Position numbers and translations under genes: made by a program. The notes under the pieces are model-generated. The model saw only the letters and a program-made list of their open reading frames with translations, did not search any database and was not told the DNA's origin. DNA of 64,000 nucleotides from Bin87 sp965220505 (GTDB lineage Bacteria > Chloroflexota > Dehalococcoidia > Lucifugimonadales > UBA3495): positions 955,799 to 1,019,798 of the forward strand of contig CBDCQE010000003.1 in NCBI GenBank assembly GCA_965220505.1, read 5' to 3'. Numbering within the stretch: position 1 is the stretch's first letter; each line of letters begins with the position of its first letter. Shown in pieces: positions 17,268-24,580 of this stretch.

Positions 17268-17417
17268 CTAATCGGCTGCCTGCGGGGCGAAATCCTCGCG
17301 CGCCATGGGAGTCACAGGTTGAGCGCTCTTTTCATGCCGGCGGAGGATGAAACGGGGCACGATGACCCAAAGGGCGAAAAGTCCTACAAAAGCGGCTCCG
17401 GCGGCGATGGCGATCAT
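17268..17417 (-). CDS. 49-residue single-pass membrane protein
   Basis: A short reading frame starting MIAIAAGAAFVGLFALWV: one hydrophobic helix (about residues 2-24) followed by a basic RFILRRHEK stop-transfer and a soluble tail ending DFAPQAAD. A TTGGAGAC ribosome site lies about 4 bases before the ATG, and a strong terminator follows the stop. Start signal, topology and terminator together make a real microprotein gene likely. No family was recognised. Confidence 0.6.
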   Translation of the reverse strand: MIAIAAGAAFVGLFALWVIVPRFILRRHEKSAQPVTPMAREDFAPQAAD

Positions 17418-17555
17418 TTTCTGTCTCCAAGCAGGGGGCGACATTGCCCGTTTCGTTGGACACAGTATCGCGGGAGGGTGTTACGCGAATTTTGCGCTCA
17501 TGTTACGACTGTGTTACTGATCAGCGCGATAACCGGGGATCGCGCGCGGTTCGGA

Positions 17556-18599
17556 TCAGAGCTGCGGGGCTCCGACACCCAGCCACCAGTGCTTTCCCTT
17601 GCCGCGTCGCTTGCGCTGGTATCCGCGCGCTCGGAGTTCCAAGCCAAACTTTCGCTGGCTGTGGGCCAGGTAACCCTGGTCCAGGCACCATCGCGCGTAG
17701 GAGGCATACAGATCGCCGGCCAGCGACATGGCCTCTGCACCAGTCCGACACACATCGGCGACGAAGTCGTCTACCGGGCCACACTCCCTGGCTTGCGATG
17801 CGACGGTGATCGCCGGTTGCGGCGGTTCATGCGGGGCAATCCAACCCGAGCCTGGATCCGGCCCGGACGAGGCGGGGCCGGTTTGCCGAAGGCGGCCGGA
17901 CCCGCTGCCGTATCCAGGGATGATTGGATCCGCCGCGCCCAGACTTGCCGGATCCAATTCCTGGAGGGTCGTGTAATCACCCTTGGCAATGCCGGCAGCG
18001 TCCGGAACCGCCATGCCGTCCACGCAATAGGACGCGAACAGGACCAGGTCGAGATAGGACGGCAACCCGCCGAGGTGTTCCCAGCGCATCTCCCGGCCGT
18101 TCCAGCCGGAAGCGTCCAGGGTAAGGTCCATCGCCGGGCATTCGAAGCCTCGACGGTATTCTGTCGGTACGACCCAGGTTGGATTCAGCAGTTCGCGCTC
18201 GAGGCTGTGTCCGACAACAAAACACACCGCCCGAACGGCCCTGAAGCTGGGGTCGAGTTCGTCCAGCGGGTCGTCTGCCGAGACACCATCCAGCTCGCGC
18301 TGGGTCTGCAGAGCGCACAAAGCGAACGCGGCGCGCACCTGGTTGCTGGCACACCGCAGCAGGCTCCGTTGGTCGGACATCTCCAACGGAACGCTGGCGT
18401 CCACCGGCTGCCAGTCCCGCCCGTAGACTTCGGTGCTGGCCGGCACGAACGCGGGCGTGATCAGTCCCCGGTGCGCAGCCGCGTAAAACGCCATGGCGAC
18501 GCACAGGTTCTCCCGGGCCAGCCGTATTCGCTGGCCGGGAGACAGCGCGGACGTCGACGGAGAGTTGGTCAATGAGCCAATGAAGGAAGGGGCGGACAA
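17556..18599 (-). CDS. Protein with D5/P4-primase-type C-terminal domain
   Basis: A protein of up to 347 residues. The last ~70 residues (SLAGDLYASYARWCLDQGYLAHSQRKF, then LRARGYQRKRRGKGKHWWLGVG) match the winged-helix segment found at the C-terminus of phage/plasmid D5- or P4-type primases. No helicase or primase motifs precede it. The N-terminal ~200 residues are unrecognised, with a Gly/Pro/Ser-rich linker around 215-250. The farthest start is a TTG inside a hairpin at 18589-18610, so the true start may lie up to 20 codons downstream. It may be a stripped-down DNA-binding relic of a mobile element or a chromosomal regulator. Confidence 0.6.
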   Translation of the reverse strand: MSAPSFIGSLTNSPSTSALSPGQRIRLARENLCVAMAFYAAAHRGLITPAFVPASTEVYGRDWQPVDASVPLEMSDQRSLLRCASNQVRAAFALCALQTQRELDGVSADDPLDELDPSFRAVRAVCFVVGHSLERELLNPTWVVPTEYRRGFECPAMDLTLDASGWNGREMRWEHLGGLPSYLDLVLFASYCVDGMAVPDAAGIAKGDYTTLQELDPASLGAADPIIPGYGSGSGRLRQTGPASSGPDPGSGWIAPHEPPQPAITVASQARECGPVDDFVADVCRTGAEAMSLAGDLYASYARWCLDQGYLAHSQRKFGLELRARGYQRKRRGKGKHWWLGVGAPQL

Positions 18600-18610
18600 T
18601 CATCCGCCCC
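18589..18610 (-). terminator. Hairpin after the dehydrogenase gene
   Basis: GGGGCGGA and TCCGCCCC form an 8-bp stem around a 6-base loop, 37 bases after the stop of the minus-strand dehydrogenase. The downstream run (CTTCCTTC) is only moderately T-rich, so this is a probable rather than certain terminator. Confidence 0.5.
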
Positions 18611-18646
18611 CGGAGCGCCGGGCAATTCTGCCCACCAAGTTTGCGT

Positions 18647-19618
18647 CTACGAGTTGATGTCCATGACCACCTTGATGATGCCGTCATCGCGCTGCTCGTA
18701 CATATCGTAGGCGTTCTGGATGTCGGAGAAGCCAACGCGGTGAGTGATCAGTTCGGCCGGATCGGCCCAGCCGCGGGCGCGAAGGTCCACCATATCCTGG
18801 ATCTGGCTGATGGGGTCGCCGCTGCGGGCGCCGGTAGTCGGGATAATGCGCGGCTGCTTGTCCATCCACAGGTTGTGCTCGATAGGCACCATGTGGTCGG
18901 TCTGTATGCCGAAGATGATGACTTGCCCGAACTGGCGCACGTGACGGAAGCACTCGTTCAGCGGTTCCGGGTAACCCGCGGCTTCGACGCACACGTCCGG
19001 GCCGCGGCCCTTGGTGATCTCCATGACGGCTTCGGCAACGTCCTGCTTGTCGGGATTGATGCGGTGGGTGGAGCCCATCTGCTTGGACTTTTCCAGGCGG
19101 TAGTCCAGCGGATCGACGACGATGACGTGGCGGGCGCCCATCCGTGACAGGATCATGGTGAAGCTGAGGCCGATACTGCCCTGTCCGAAGATCAGGATGC
19201 TCTGCTGCAGTGGGCTGCCCAATTGCCGGCAAGAATACAGCACCGTGCCCGGTGGCTGGCACATGACCCATTCGTCCAATCCGCCCTCGTCGGGGAGCAG
19301 GGCGAGCCGACCCGGTTCTGACAGGATGTACTCGCACAATCCCCCGGTGCCGGGATAGGGTATTGCGATTACCCGCTGCCCTTCCTGGAACTCGTCGGTC
19401 TTGCTTTCAACAATGACGCCGGCGAGTTCGTGAGCGCCTTTGCAAGGCGCCATGGGATACTCGGACTCATCGAGCACTGGGCCGTAGGTGTGGCGGATAT
19501 CCGAGCCACAGACGCTGACGCTTTCCATCTTGACGAGGACCTGGCCGTCAGCGGGAGCGGGGGTGTCGACATCGGTGAACTCCCACCGCTTTGGGGCTAC
19601 CAGTTGGGCTGCTTTCAT
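18647..19618 (-). CDS. Medium-chain zinc-type dehydrogenase (threonine/alcohol dehydrogenase-like)
   Basis: A 323-residue medium-chain dehydrogenase. The catalytic-zinc segment CGSDIRHTYGP and GAHELAGVI are present, as are the cofactor loop GQGSIGLSF and an Asp (VVDPLD) at the end of the next strand, which favours NAD. The four-cysteine structural zinc lobe typical of many alcohol dehydrogenases is missing. The ATG at 19618 is chosen over one 20 codons upstream because AAAGGAG lies 8 bases before it. The substrate is unknown; a polyol, threonine or alcohol is possible. Confidence 0.87.
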   Translation of the reverse strand: MKAAQLVAPKRWEFTDVDTPAPADGQVLVKMESVSVCGSDIRHTYGPVLDESEYPMAPCKGAHELAGVIVESKTDEFQEGQRVIAIPYPGTGGLCEYILSEPGRLALLPDEGGLDEWVMCQPPGTVLYSCRQLGSPLQQSILIFGQGSIGLSFTMILSRMGARHVIVVDPLDYRLEKSKQMGSTHRINPDKQDVAEAVMEITKGRGPDVCVEAAGYPEPLNECFRHVRQFGQVIIFGIQTDHMVPIEHNLWMDKQPRIIPTTGARSGDPISQIQDMVDLRARGWADPAELITHRVGFSDIQNAYDMYEQRDDGIIKVVMDINS

Positions 19619-19770
19619 TTGGGGTTCGCTCCTTTGAAATAAGGCGAAAGGTCGCGCGACGAACGCACTACTTGCCAATCATAGTACGCGGATATGACGG
19701 TTGACAACCGACGTGGATGCCGGTAAGCTGAAACCTGATCCCCCCACCCCTCTTCGTCGGGTGGGCAGCG

Positions 19771-19791
19771 AACCGCCCGCGAAGGGCGGTT
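19771..19791 (+). other. Perfect hairpin in the leader of the NYN gene
   Basis: AACCGCCC and GGGCGGTT pair around GCGAA, ending 19 bases before the NYN start codon. No + strand gene lies upstream for it to terminate, so a leader structure or a palindromic repeat is more likely. Confidence 0.4.
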
Positions 19792-19810
19792 ACGCATTTA
19801 AGGATTTCCC

Positions 19811-20449
19811 ATGCCGGAAGCGGTGGCATACATCGACGGCTGGAATTTTTACTACGGAGCCGTCAGGAACCGGACGAGCTTGAAGTGGGTGAATCCGAGG
19901 GCAATGCTGGAGAGGTTATTGCCGCATGAGAGCATTACCACCATCCGGTACTTTTCGGCTCCATTGATCAAAAGCGTCGCTGACCCGGGCGCATTGGCCC
20001 GTCGGTCGGTTTATTTCCGGGCATTGGCCACTATATCCGGCCTGGTTATTCACGAGGGACGCATGGCGGTCCGGACGAAAAGGGGCGTGATGCTGCCGAA
20101 GTCGGCGCCGGCCCAAATCGCTACCATCGAGGTATTCGAGGAAAAGCGCACCGATGTTAATATTGCGTCGCACTTGCTGATGGACGCTTTCGGAGGCCGG
20201 CACGATACTGCCGTTGTGGTATCCAACGACTCGGATTTGACTACGCCCATTGAGATGGCGGTAAACCGGCTGGGCAAGAGGGTGATTGTAGTCAACCCTT
20301 ACCCGGCCAGAAGGCAGAGCAGCGAATTGCGGAGAGCAGCATCCCAGACGATACCGGAGATCAACGCCTCAGTGCTGCGGGCCAGCCAGTTCTCGGACCG
20401 GCTTACCGACGCGCGAGGCAGCTTTACCCGGCCCCGAGCCTGGCGATGA
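19811..20449 (+). CDS. NYN-domain (PIN-like) putative RNase
   Basis: A 212-residue protein of the NYN/LabA-like family. The acidic positions of the PIN-like site are visible in YIDGWNFYYG (residue 9), EKRTDVNIASHLLMDAF (Asp near 115) and VVVSNDSDLTTPIEMA (Asp near 139-141). NYN domains are metal-dependent RNases or RNA-processing factors. The start is the first ATG after a hairpin at 19771-19791. It is divergent from the dehydrogenase. Comparable genes are often found near mobile elements; the target is unknown. Confidence 0.82.
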   Translation: MPEAVAYIDGWNFYYGAVRNRTSLKWVNPRAMLERLLPHESITTIRYFSAPLIKSVADPGALARRSVYFRALATISGLVIHEGRMAVRTKRGVMLPKSAPAQIATIEVFEEKRTDVNIASHLLMDAFGGRHDTAVVVSNDSDLTTPIEMAVNRLGKRVIVVNPYPARRQSSELRRAASQTIPEINASVLRASQFSDRLTDARGSFTRPRAWR

Positions 20450-20534
20450 TCTCGCCAATGAGTCTCGGAGTCATAGTAGCCACCCTGCTGCCGTGCCATT
20501 CCGAGCTCCAATCAAAAATCCATAGGCATTTGTG

Positions 20535-20570
20535 CGATGTAGGGGCGAATAACCATTCGCCCCTACATCG
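20535..20570. repeat. Perfect 16-bp inverted repeat
   Basis: CGATGTAGGGGCGAAT and its exact reverse complement flank AACC. It lies between the convergent NYN and amidohydrolase genes. There is no T-run on either side, so it may be a REP-like or miniature palindromic element, or a factor-assisted terminator. Confidence 0.6.
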
Positions 20571-20590
20571 TTGTGGTTGTATCGGCCAAG

Positions 20591-22015
20591 CTAGCCGATC
20601 GGCCGGTTGGTGACCTCGCGGTCTATCTTGCGGGAGATCCACTGGCCGCCACCCGCCGGGGCGTTCAATTGTCCGTTTTCCACGGCTACGGTGCCGCGCA
20701 TGATGGTCATCACCGGCCAGCCTTCGATCTCAAAATCCTCCCAGATGCTGTAATCGCTGATATGGAGGTCGTCCATGGACAGGCGCTTCTTGATCGACGG
20801 GTCGATGAGCGTGATGTCGGCGTCGCTGCCGGGCGCCAGCGCTCCCTTGCGGGGGTAGAGCCCAAAGATGCGGGCGGCGTTGGCGGAGGTGACATCTACA
20901 AACCGTTGGAGCGACATGCCGCGCTTGGAGACGCCTTCGCTGTAGGTGATGCCGACGCGGGTCTCGGCTCCGTTGTGGCCGCCGGTTACGTCACGCACCG
21001 TTTTGCCGGCGATCTTGAGGTTCCAGTCCGTACAGTACTCGTCCGTGGCCATGGTGTGCAGACCGCCCCAGGCGATGCCCTTCCAGAGCATGGCGGCGTC
21101 CTCCGGGGACTTGAGAGACGGGTAAGTGTGGTACTTCATCCCGTTCTCTTCCTTGTAGTTGTTGGCGTTGAAGCAGGCGTAGTTGTGGAGCGTTTCGCCA
21201 TAAATCGCCATGCCCTTGTTGCGGGCCTCGCCGATGGCGTTGATGCCTTCGCGGGCGCTCACGTGCACGAAATACACGGGCGAGCCGGTCCATTCGGCCA
21301 CGCGGAGGACACGGCGGAAGGAAACGTCCTCCGACTCGTTACTGTGGACGAGGGGCATGTTCCACCATTCGTTGCGCTCCTCGCGCTGGAGCTTCTCGTA
21401 CATGTACTGCACCATGTCGTCGTCCTCGGAGTGGACGAGGAGCATGGCGTCGTTGCGCTGGATGACTTCCATCAGGTCATGGAGGTGTCCCATGCCGACC
21501 TTGCGCGGCTCGCCGGACATTTCCGGCGGGCGGATGTTGGTGGTGAAGATCTTGACGCTGGACCAACCGCCCTCGATGTACTCGTGAAGAGACTCCAGCG
21601 TGCGCTGGGGAATCTCGCCGAGGAGCATCAGGTGGTGGGCGTAGTCAGCGTAGGAATTGCCGCGCCAGGAGTTGGTCCGCTCCTGGATGGCATCCTCGAT
21701 AGTGTTGCCCGGGTGATGGATGGCAAAGTCCAGCAGGGTGGTAGTGCCGCCGAACAGGGCGGCCCGGCTGACCTGTTCCGGTGGGGCGGTCCGCAGATTC
21801 CCGGGTCCCATGATGGGCGCGTCGATGTGCGCGTGGGGTTCGATACCGCCCGGTACCACGATCTTGCCGGTGGCGTCGATGACCCGTCCGACGTCATCGG
21901 TCATCGTGTTGGGCGCGGTGATGGCGACGATCTTCTCGCCCTGGATGCACACGTCCCAGTCGCCCACACCCCAAGGCGTGACGACCTGGCCGCCGCGGAT
22001 GATCAAGTCCAGCAT
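20591..22015 (-). CDS. Dihydropyrimidinase/hydantoinase-type amidohydrolase
   Basis: A 474-residue cyclic amidohydrolase. The metal-binding HAHID is near residue 60, SSVKIFTTN carries the likely carbamylated lysine near 150, and histidines follow in LLVHSEDDD and YFVHVSAREG. TDEYCTDWNLK matches the catalytic Asp region, and PRKGALAPGSDADITLIDP is the usual end of the barrel. Such enzymes open dihydropyrimidine, hydantoin or similar rings. The substrate is not clear; a D-hydantoinase role is plausible. Start ATG 22015 begins the beta-sandwich part and has AGGGAGA a few bases upstream. Confidence 0.92.
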   Translation of the reverse strand: MLDLIIRGGQVVTPWGVGDWDVCIQGEKIVAITAPNTMTDDVGRVIDATGKIVVPGGIEPHAHIDAPIMGPGNLRTAPPEQVSRAALFGGTTTLLDFAIHHPGNTIEDAIQERTNSWRGNSYADYAHHLMLLGEIPQRTLESLHEYIEGGWSSVKIFTTNIRPPEMSGEPRKVGMGHLHDLMEVIQRNDAMLLVHSEDDDMVQYMYEKLQREERNEWWNMPLVHSNESEDVSFRRVLRVAEWTGSPVYFVHVSAREGINAIGEARNKGMAIYGETLHNYACFNANNYKEENGMKYHTYPSLKSPEDAAMLWKGIAWGGLHTMATDEYCTDWNLKIAGKTVRDVTGGHNGAETRVGITYSEGVSKRGMSLQRFVDVTSANAARIFGLYPRKGALAPGSDADITLIDPSIKKRLSMDDLHISDYSIWEDFEIEGWPVMTIMRGTVAVENGQLNAPAGGGQWISRKIDREVTNRPIG

Positions 22016-22230
22016 AATCTCCCTCCGTGGAAGCCGTTAGCCGGCATAGTGTCAAGTCGATCCGGCCAGGCGGCGCCAGTATAGCGCAAAACCAGGCAGG
22101 TTATGTTTGCATGGATACGCAGGATGGACAGGATGCGGGCGGCACCGTGAATTGCTGGATTTTCATCGTGACGGCGCGGCGAGATTTTTGGAATTGCCCT
22201 AAAACGCCTGGTGATGCTGCGCTGATATTA

Positions 22231-22259
22231 TTGACAAACGTGCTAATTTATATTATAAT
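22231..22259 (+). promoter_or_regulatory. Consensus sigma-70 promoter
   Basis: TTGACA at 22231-22236 and TATAAT at 22254-22259 are both perfect and spaced 17 bases apart in an A/T-rich block. The next gene starts 87 bases downstream at 22346, leaving a leader of about 80 bases. Confidence 0.88.
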
Positions 22260-22345
22260 TCGTGATAAGAATAGCGTAAGGAACTAGCCGATTCCCATAT
22301 CGATCCAACCGATTTTCCAGAACTCATACACGATAGGAGGAAAAC

Positions 22346-22585
22346 ATGATGAACAAGAACGCGAAGCGCAACGCCGCCCTGATACTGACCGGCCTGGCCG
22401 TGGGCGCCGCCGCAGGAATTCTGATGGCGCCCAAGAGCGGCCGGGAGACCCGATCCGACATCCGGCGTGGGGTGCAGTCCGGCTACCACCGGGCCGGGTC
22501 CGTATGGCGCAAGATGAGGGGCCGCCGGGAGTTTCCCGCCGACTTCATGCTGGAGGAAGACGGCGTCTTCGCCGGACGGTGCTAA
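22346..22585 (+). CDS. YtxH-domain small membrane protein
   Basis: A 79-residue protein with one N-terminal hydrophobic helix (ALILTGLAVGAAAGILMAP) followed by KSGRETRSDI, the hallmark of YtxH/gas-vesicle-like stress proteins. The rest is basic and helical, with an acidic tail. AGGAGG lies 7 bases before the first of two ATGs (22346, 22349). A perfect sigma-70 promoter and a strong terminator bracket it as a single-gene unit, so expression is probably high. YtxH proteins are linked to general stress; the molecular role is unknown. Confidence 0.85.
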   Translation: MMNKNAKRNAALILTGLAVGAAAGILMAPKSGRETRSDIRRGVQSGYHRAGSVWRKMRGRREFPADFMLEEDGVFAGRC

Positions 22586-22618
22586 CCGCCACCCGGCGAG
22601 AAACGCCTCCCTAACGGA

Positions 22619-22650
22619 AAGGGCCGCCTGGAATTGGCGGCCCTTCTTCA
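22619..22650 (+). terminator. Rho-independent terminator after YtxH gene
   Basis: AAGGGCCGCC (22619-22628) and GGCGGCCCTT (22636-22645) form a 10-bp stem around a 7-base loop, followed by CTTC. The TATAAT at 22658-22663 just after it may be the -10 box of the next gene. Confidence 0.82.
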
Positions 22651-22719
22651 GTGCCGCTATAATGCGGGCGCTCCGGCAGAACGCCGGCAATCCCTTTCCC
22701 GGACGGCAAGGATGGAAAT

Positions 22720-23535
22720 ATGGTCACCACTTACTCGTGCATCAACACCGAAATCGTAACGCGCCCCACGATGATGGGCCGGAGCGAAGTTGAAACCCAT
22801 ATCGGCGTGGTCACGCTGAACCGCCCCGAGGTTCTGAACGCCCTGAATCTGCAACTGGTGCGCGAGTTGGACCAGGCCATCACCGATTATGAAGCGGACG
22901 ATAGCGTGGGTGCGGTGATCATTACCGGCGCCGGCGAACGCGCTTTCTCCGCTGGCGCAGATATCCACGAAAACCGGGAGCTTTCGCCCGAAGAACGTGA
23001 GGCTGGCCAGTCGGAGCGCGCCGCGTACACGTGGCACCTGCACACCAGCAGCAAGCCGGTCATCGGCGCCGTGAACGGGCTTTGTTACGGCGGCGGCACC
23101 GTGCTGGCCACGAGCCTGGACTTCCTGGTCGGTTGCGAGAAGACCAGCTTCCGGTTCCTCGCGGTCAACTACGGCCAGATGAATGCCACTTGGAGCCTGC
23201 CGCAGTTGGTGGGCATCCACCGTGCCAAGGAGCTGCTGCTGAGCGGCCGGGAAGTTTTTGCCGAAGAGGCCTATCACATGGGCCTCATCAACCACCTGGT
23301 TCCCTCGGAAGAGCTCATGGACCGGACGCTGGACATCGCGGCCGGCATCGCCCGCAACCGGGTCGAGGGGCTGGCGAACATCAAGCAGTTGCTGCTGGAA
23401 CACTCCGGGCTGCCCATCGAGCAGCAGTACCGCAACGAGATCGAGGGCCGCACCGGTCGTTTCAAGGGGCTCACGGTGGAGGAGGGGTTCTCGGACTTCC
23501 TGGCCCGGAAGGGACGGAAACCGCGTTCCGCCTGA
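22720..23535 (+). CDS. Enoyl-CoA hydratase/isomerase family protein
   Basis: A 271-residue crotonase-fold protein. The oxyanion motifs GERAFSAGADIHENREL (about residues 70-86) and NGLCYGGGTVLA (about 121-132) are present, with NRPEVLNALNLQLV near the start. At the second catalytic position the sequence reads NYGQMNATWSLPQLVG. The usual Glu that activates water is not obvious there, so the reaction may be isomerisation or hydrolysis rather than hydration. An AAGGA site precedes the ATG. It is followed 25 bases later by a cupin gene. Confidence 0.88.
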   Translation: MVTTYSCINTEIVTRPTMMGRSEVETHIGVVTLNRPEVLNALNLQLVRELDQAITDYEADDSVGAVIITGAGERAFSAGADIHENRELSPEEREAGQSERAAYTWHLHTSSKPVIGAVNGLCYGGGTVLATSLDFLVGCEKTSFRFLAVNYGQMNATWSLPQLVGIHRAKELLLSGREVFAEEAYHMGLINHLVPSEELMDRTLDIAAGIARNRVEGLANIKQLLLEHSGLPIEQQYRNEIEGRTGRFKGLTVEEGFSDFLARKGRKPRSA

Positions 23536-23560
23536 CCACGGGTACCAAAAGACGGAAGGT

Positions 23561-24037
23561 ATGACCGGGAACGCCGGCCCGGCGTCGGTTCCGCCGGTGG
23601 GACGGCGTTCGGACGAAGCGATCGTTGCGCCGGATGGCTCCGAAGTTCGGCTCCTGCTGACGGACGAACATGGGGCCACGCGGTGTAGCGTAGTAGAGGT
23701 CACCATCGGCGGCGGGGAAACCAGCCGGCCGGTGGCTCACCGCACTGTCGAGGAAATTTGGTACGTGCTTTCCGGAACCGGGGAGGTGTGGCGATGTCCG
23801 CCGTGGGAGCTGGCCACGGGAGTTCCACCAGTGCAAGTGGCGGCCGGCGACGCCCTGGTCATACCGACGGGCTGGAAATTCCAGTTTCGCGCGGATGCCG
23901 GCTCAGATATGCGGTTCGTCTGTGTCACCATGCCGCCGTGGCCGGGCATGGATGAGGCGGTGGAAGTGCCGGAAAGAGGGCTGGGCGAGCCCACGCTGGC
24001 TCCGCCCGAGGTTAGCCCTGGCGTCGAACCTCGATAG
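23561..24037 (+). CDS. Cupin-domain protein
   Basis: A 158-residue single-domain cupin. VAHRTVEEIWYVLSGTGEVWR matches cupin motif 1 with His and Glu metal ligands, and AAGDALVIPTGWKFQFRADAG matches motif 2, although the second motif's usual His is replaced by Trp-Lys. The start ATG is preceded by GGAAGG. It is co-oriented with the enoyl-CoA hydratase gene, and its 3' end overlaps the convergent HTH gene by 26 bases. Sugar, small acid or no metal-dependent activity are all possible. Confidence 0.82.
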   Translation: MTGNAGPASVPPVGRRSDEAIVAPDGSEVRLLLTDEHGATRCSVVEVTIGGGETSRPVAHRTVEEIWYVLSGTGEVWRCPPWELATGVPPVQVAAGDALVIPTGWKFQFRADAGSDMRFVCVTMPPWPGMDEAVEVPERGLGEPTLAPPEVSPGVEPR

Positions 24038-24248
24038 TCTCCCCGTCTGCCAACGCAACGCGGCGGTATTGAATACCCATTTTCAACATCCAGTATCCGA
24101 GGGTAGCGGGACTGACCCCTAAATGGGCGGCTGCACGACTCATCCCCATTTCGTTGACCAGGTCGGGGACCAGGCTTTCCAGCTGCCTCCCGTGGTTCTC
24201 TTCCACGCTGCGCATTAACTTGGTCTTTCGGATCCGCTGCGTTGCCAT
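24012..24248 (-). CDS. Small helix-turn-helix protein
   Basis: A 78-residue basic protein. LVNEMGMSRAAAHLGVSPATLGYWMLKMG reads as a helix-turn-helix in the middle to C-terminal part, preceded by a charged helix (RSVEENHGRQLESLVPDL). The ATG at 24248 has an AGAGGA site upstream; a longer reading to 24323 lacks one. It converges on and overlaps the cupin gene. It is probably a DNA-binding regulator or a terminase/transposase-small-subunit-like relic. Confidence 0.65.
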   Translation of the reverse strand: MATQRIRKTKLMRSVEENHGRQLESLVPDLVNEMGMSRAAAHLGVSPATLGYWMLKMGIQYRRVALADGETIEVRRQG

Positions 24249-24580
24249 ATCCTCTCTTCTCTTCCCGATGTTATTCGCCAGCGTCGCTGCGAAACGGGGC
24301 TGGCGGGCGATGCGATGGCGCAATCATACACGAATGTCATACGCGCGCACACTGAGCCCGTGCCGCATCTTCCCCGATTTTTATGAATAGTCATAAAAGT
24401 TCCCGCAAATTTGCGATCGCACTCTCGGTTGGGGCAGTCCAGGCCAGCATTCCAGCGAACATTCGCGCCGGGCGCTCGCTATCCTGGGTAGGCTCCCCGG
24501 CCCGAAACAGTCACTCCCGGATGGGCGCGACGCCTCGGTTCCCCAACCCGGCACATCGGTGCATGGGGTAGAATCGGGCC
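24249..24580. other. Intergenic stretch without a recognisable gene
   Basis: About 330 bases between the divergent HTH gene and mutS. A TAGAAT at 24569-24574 is too near the mutS ATG to be its -10 with a normal leader. I see no hairpin or coding frame worth reporting. Confidence 0.5.

Noticed and set aside
20573..22084. A 503-codon + strand frame opposite the amidohydrolase
   Set aside because: Pure antisense shadow. The minus-strand protein has the full amidohydrolase motif set.
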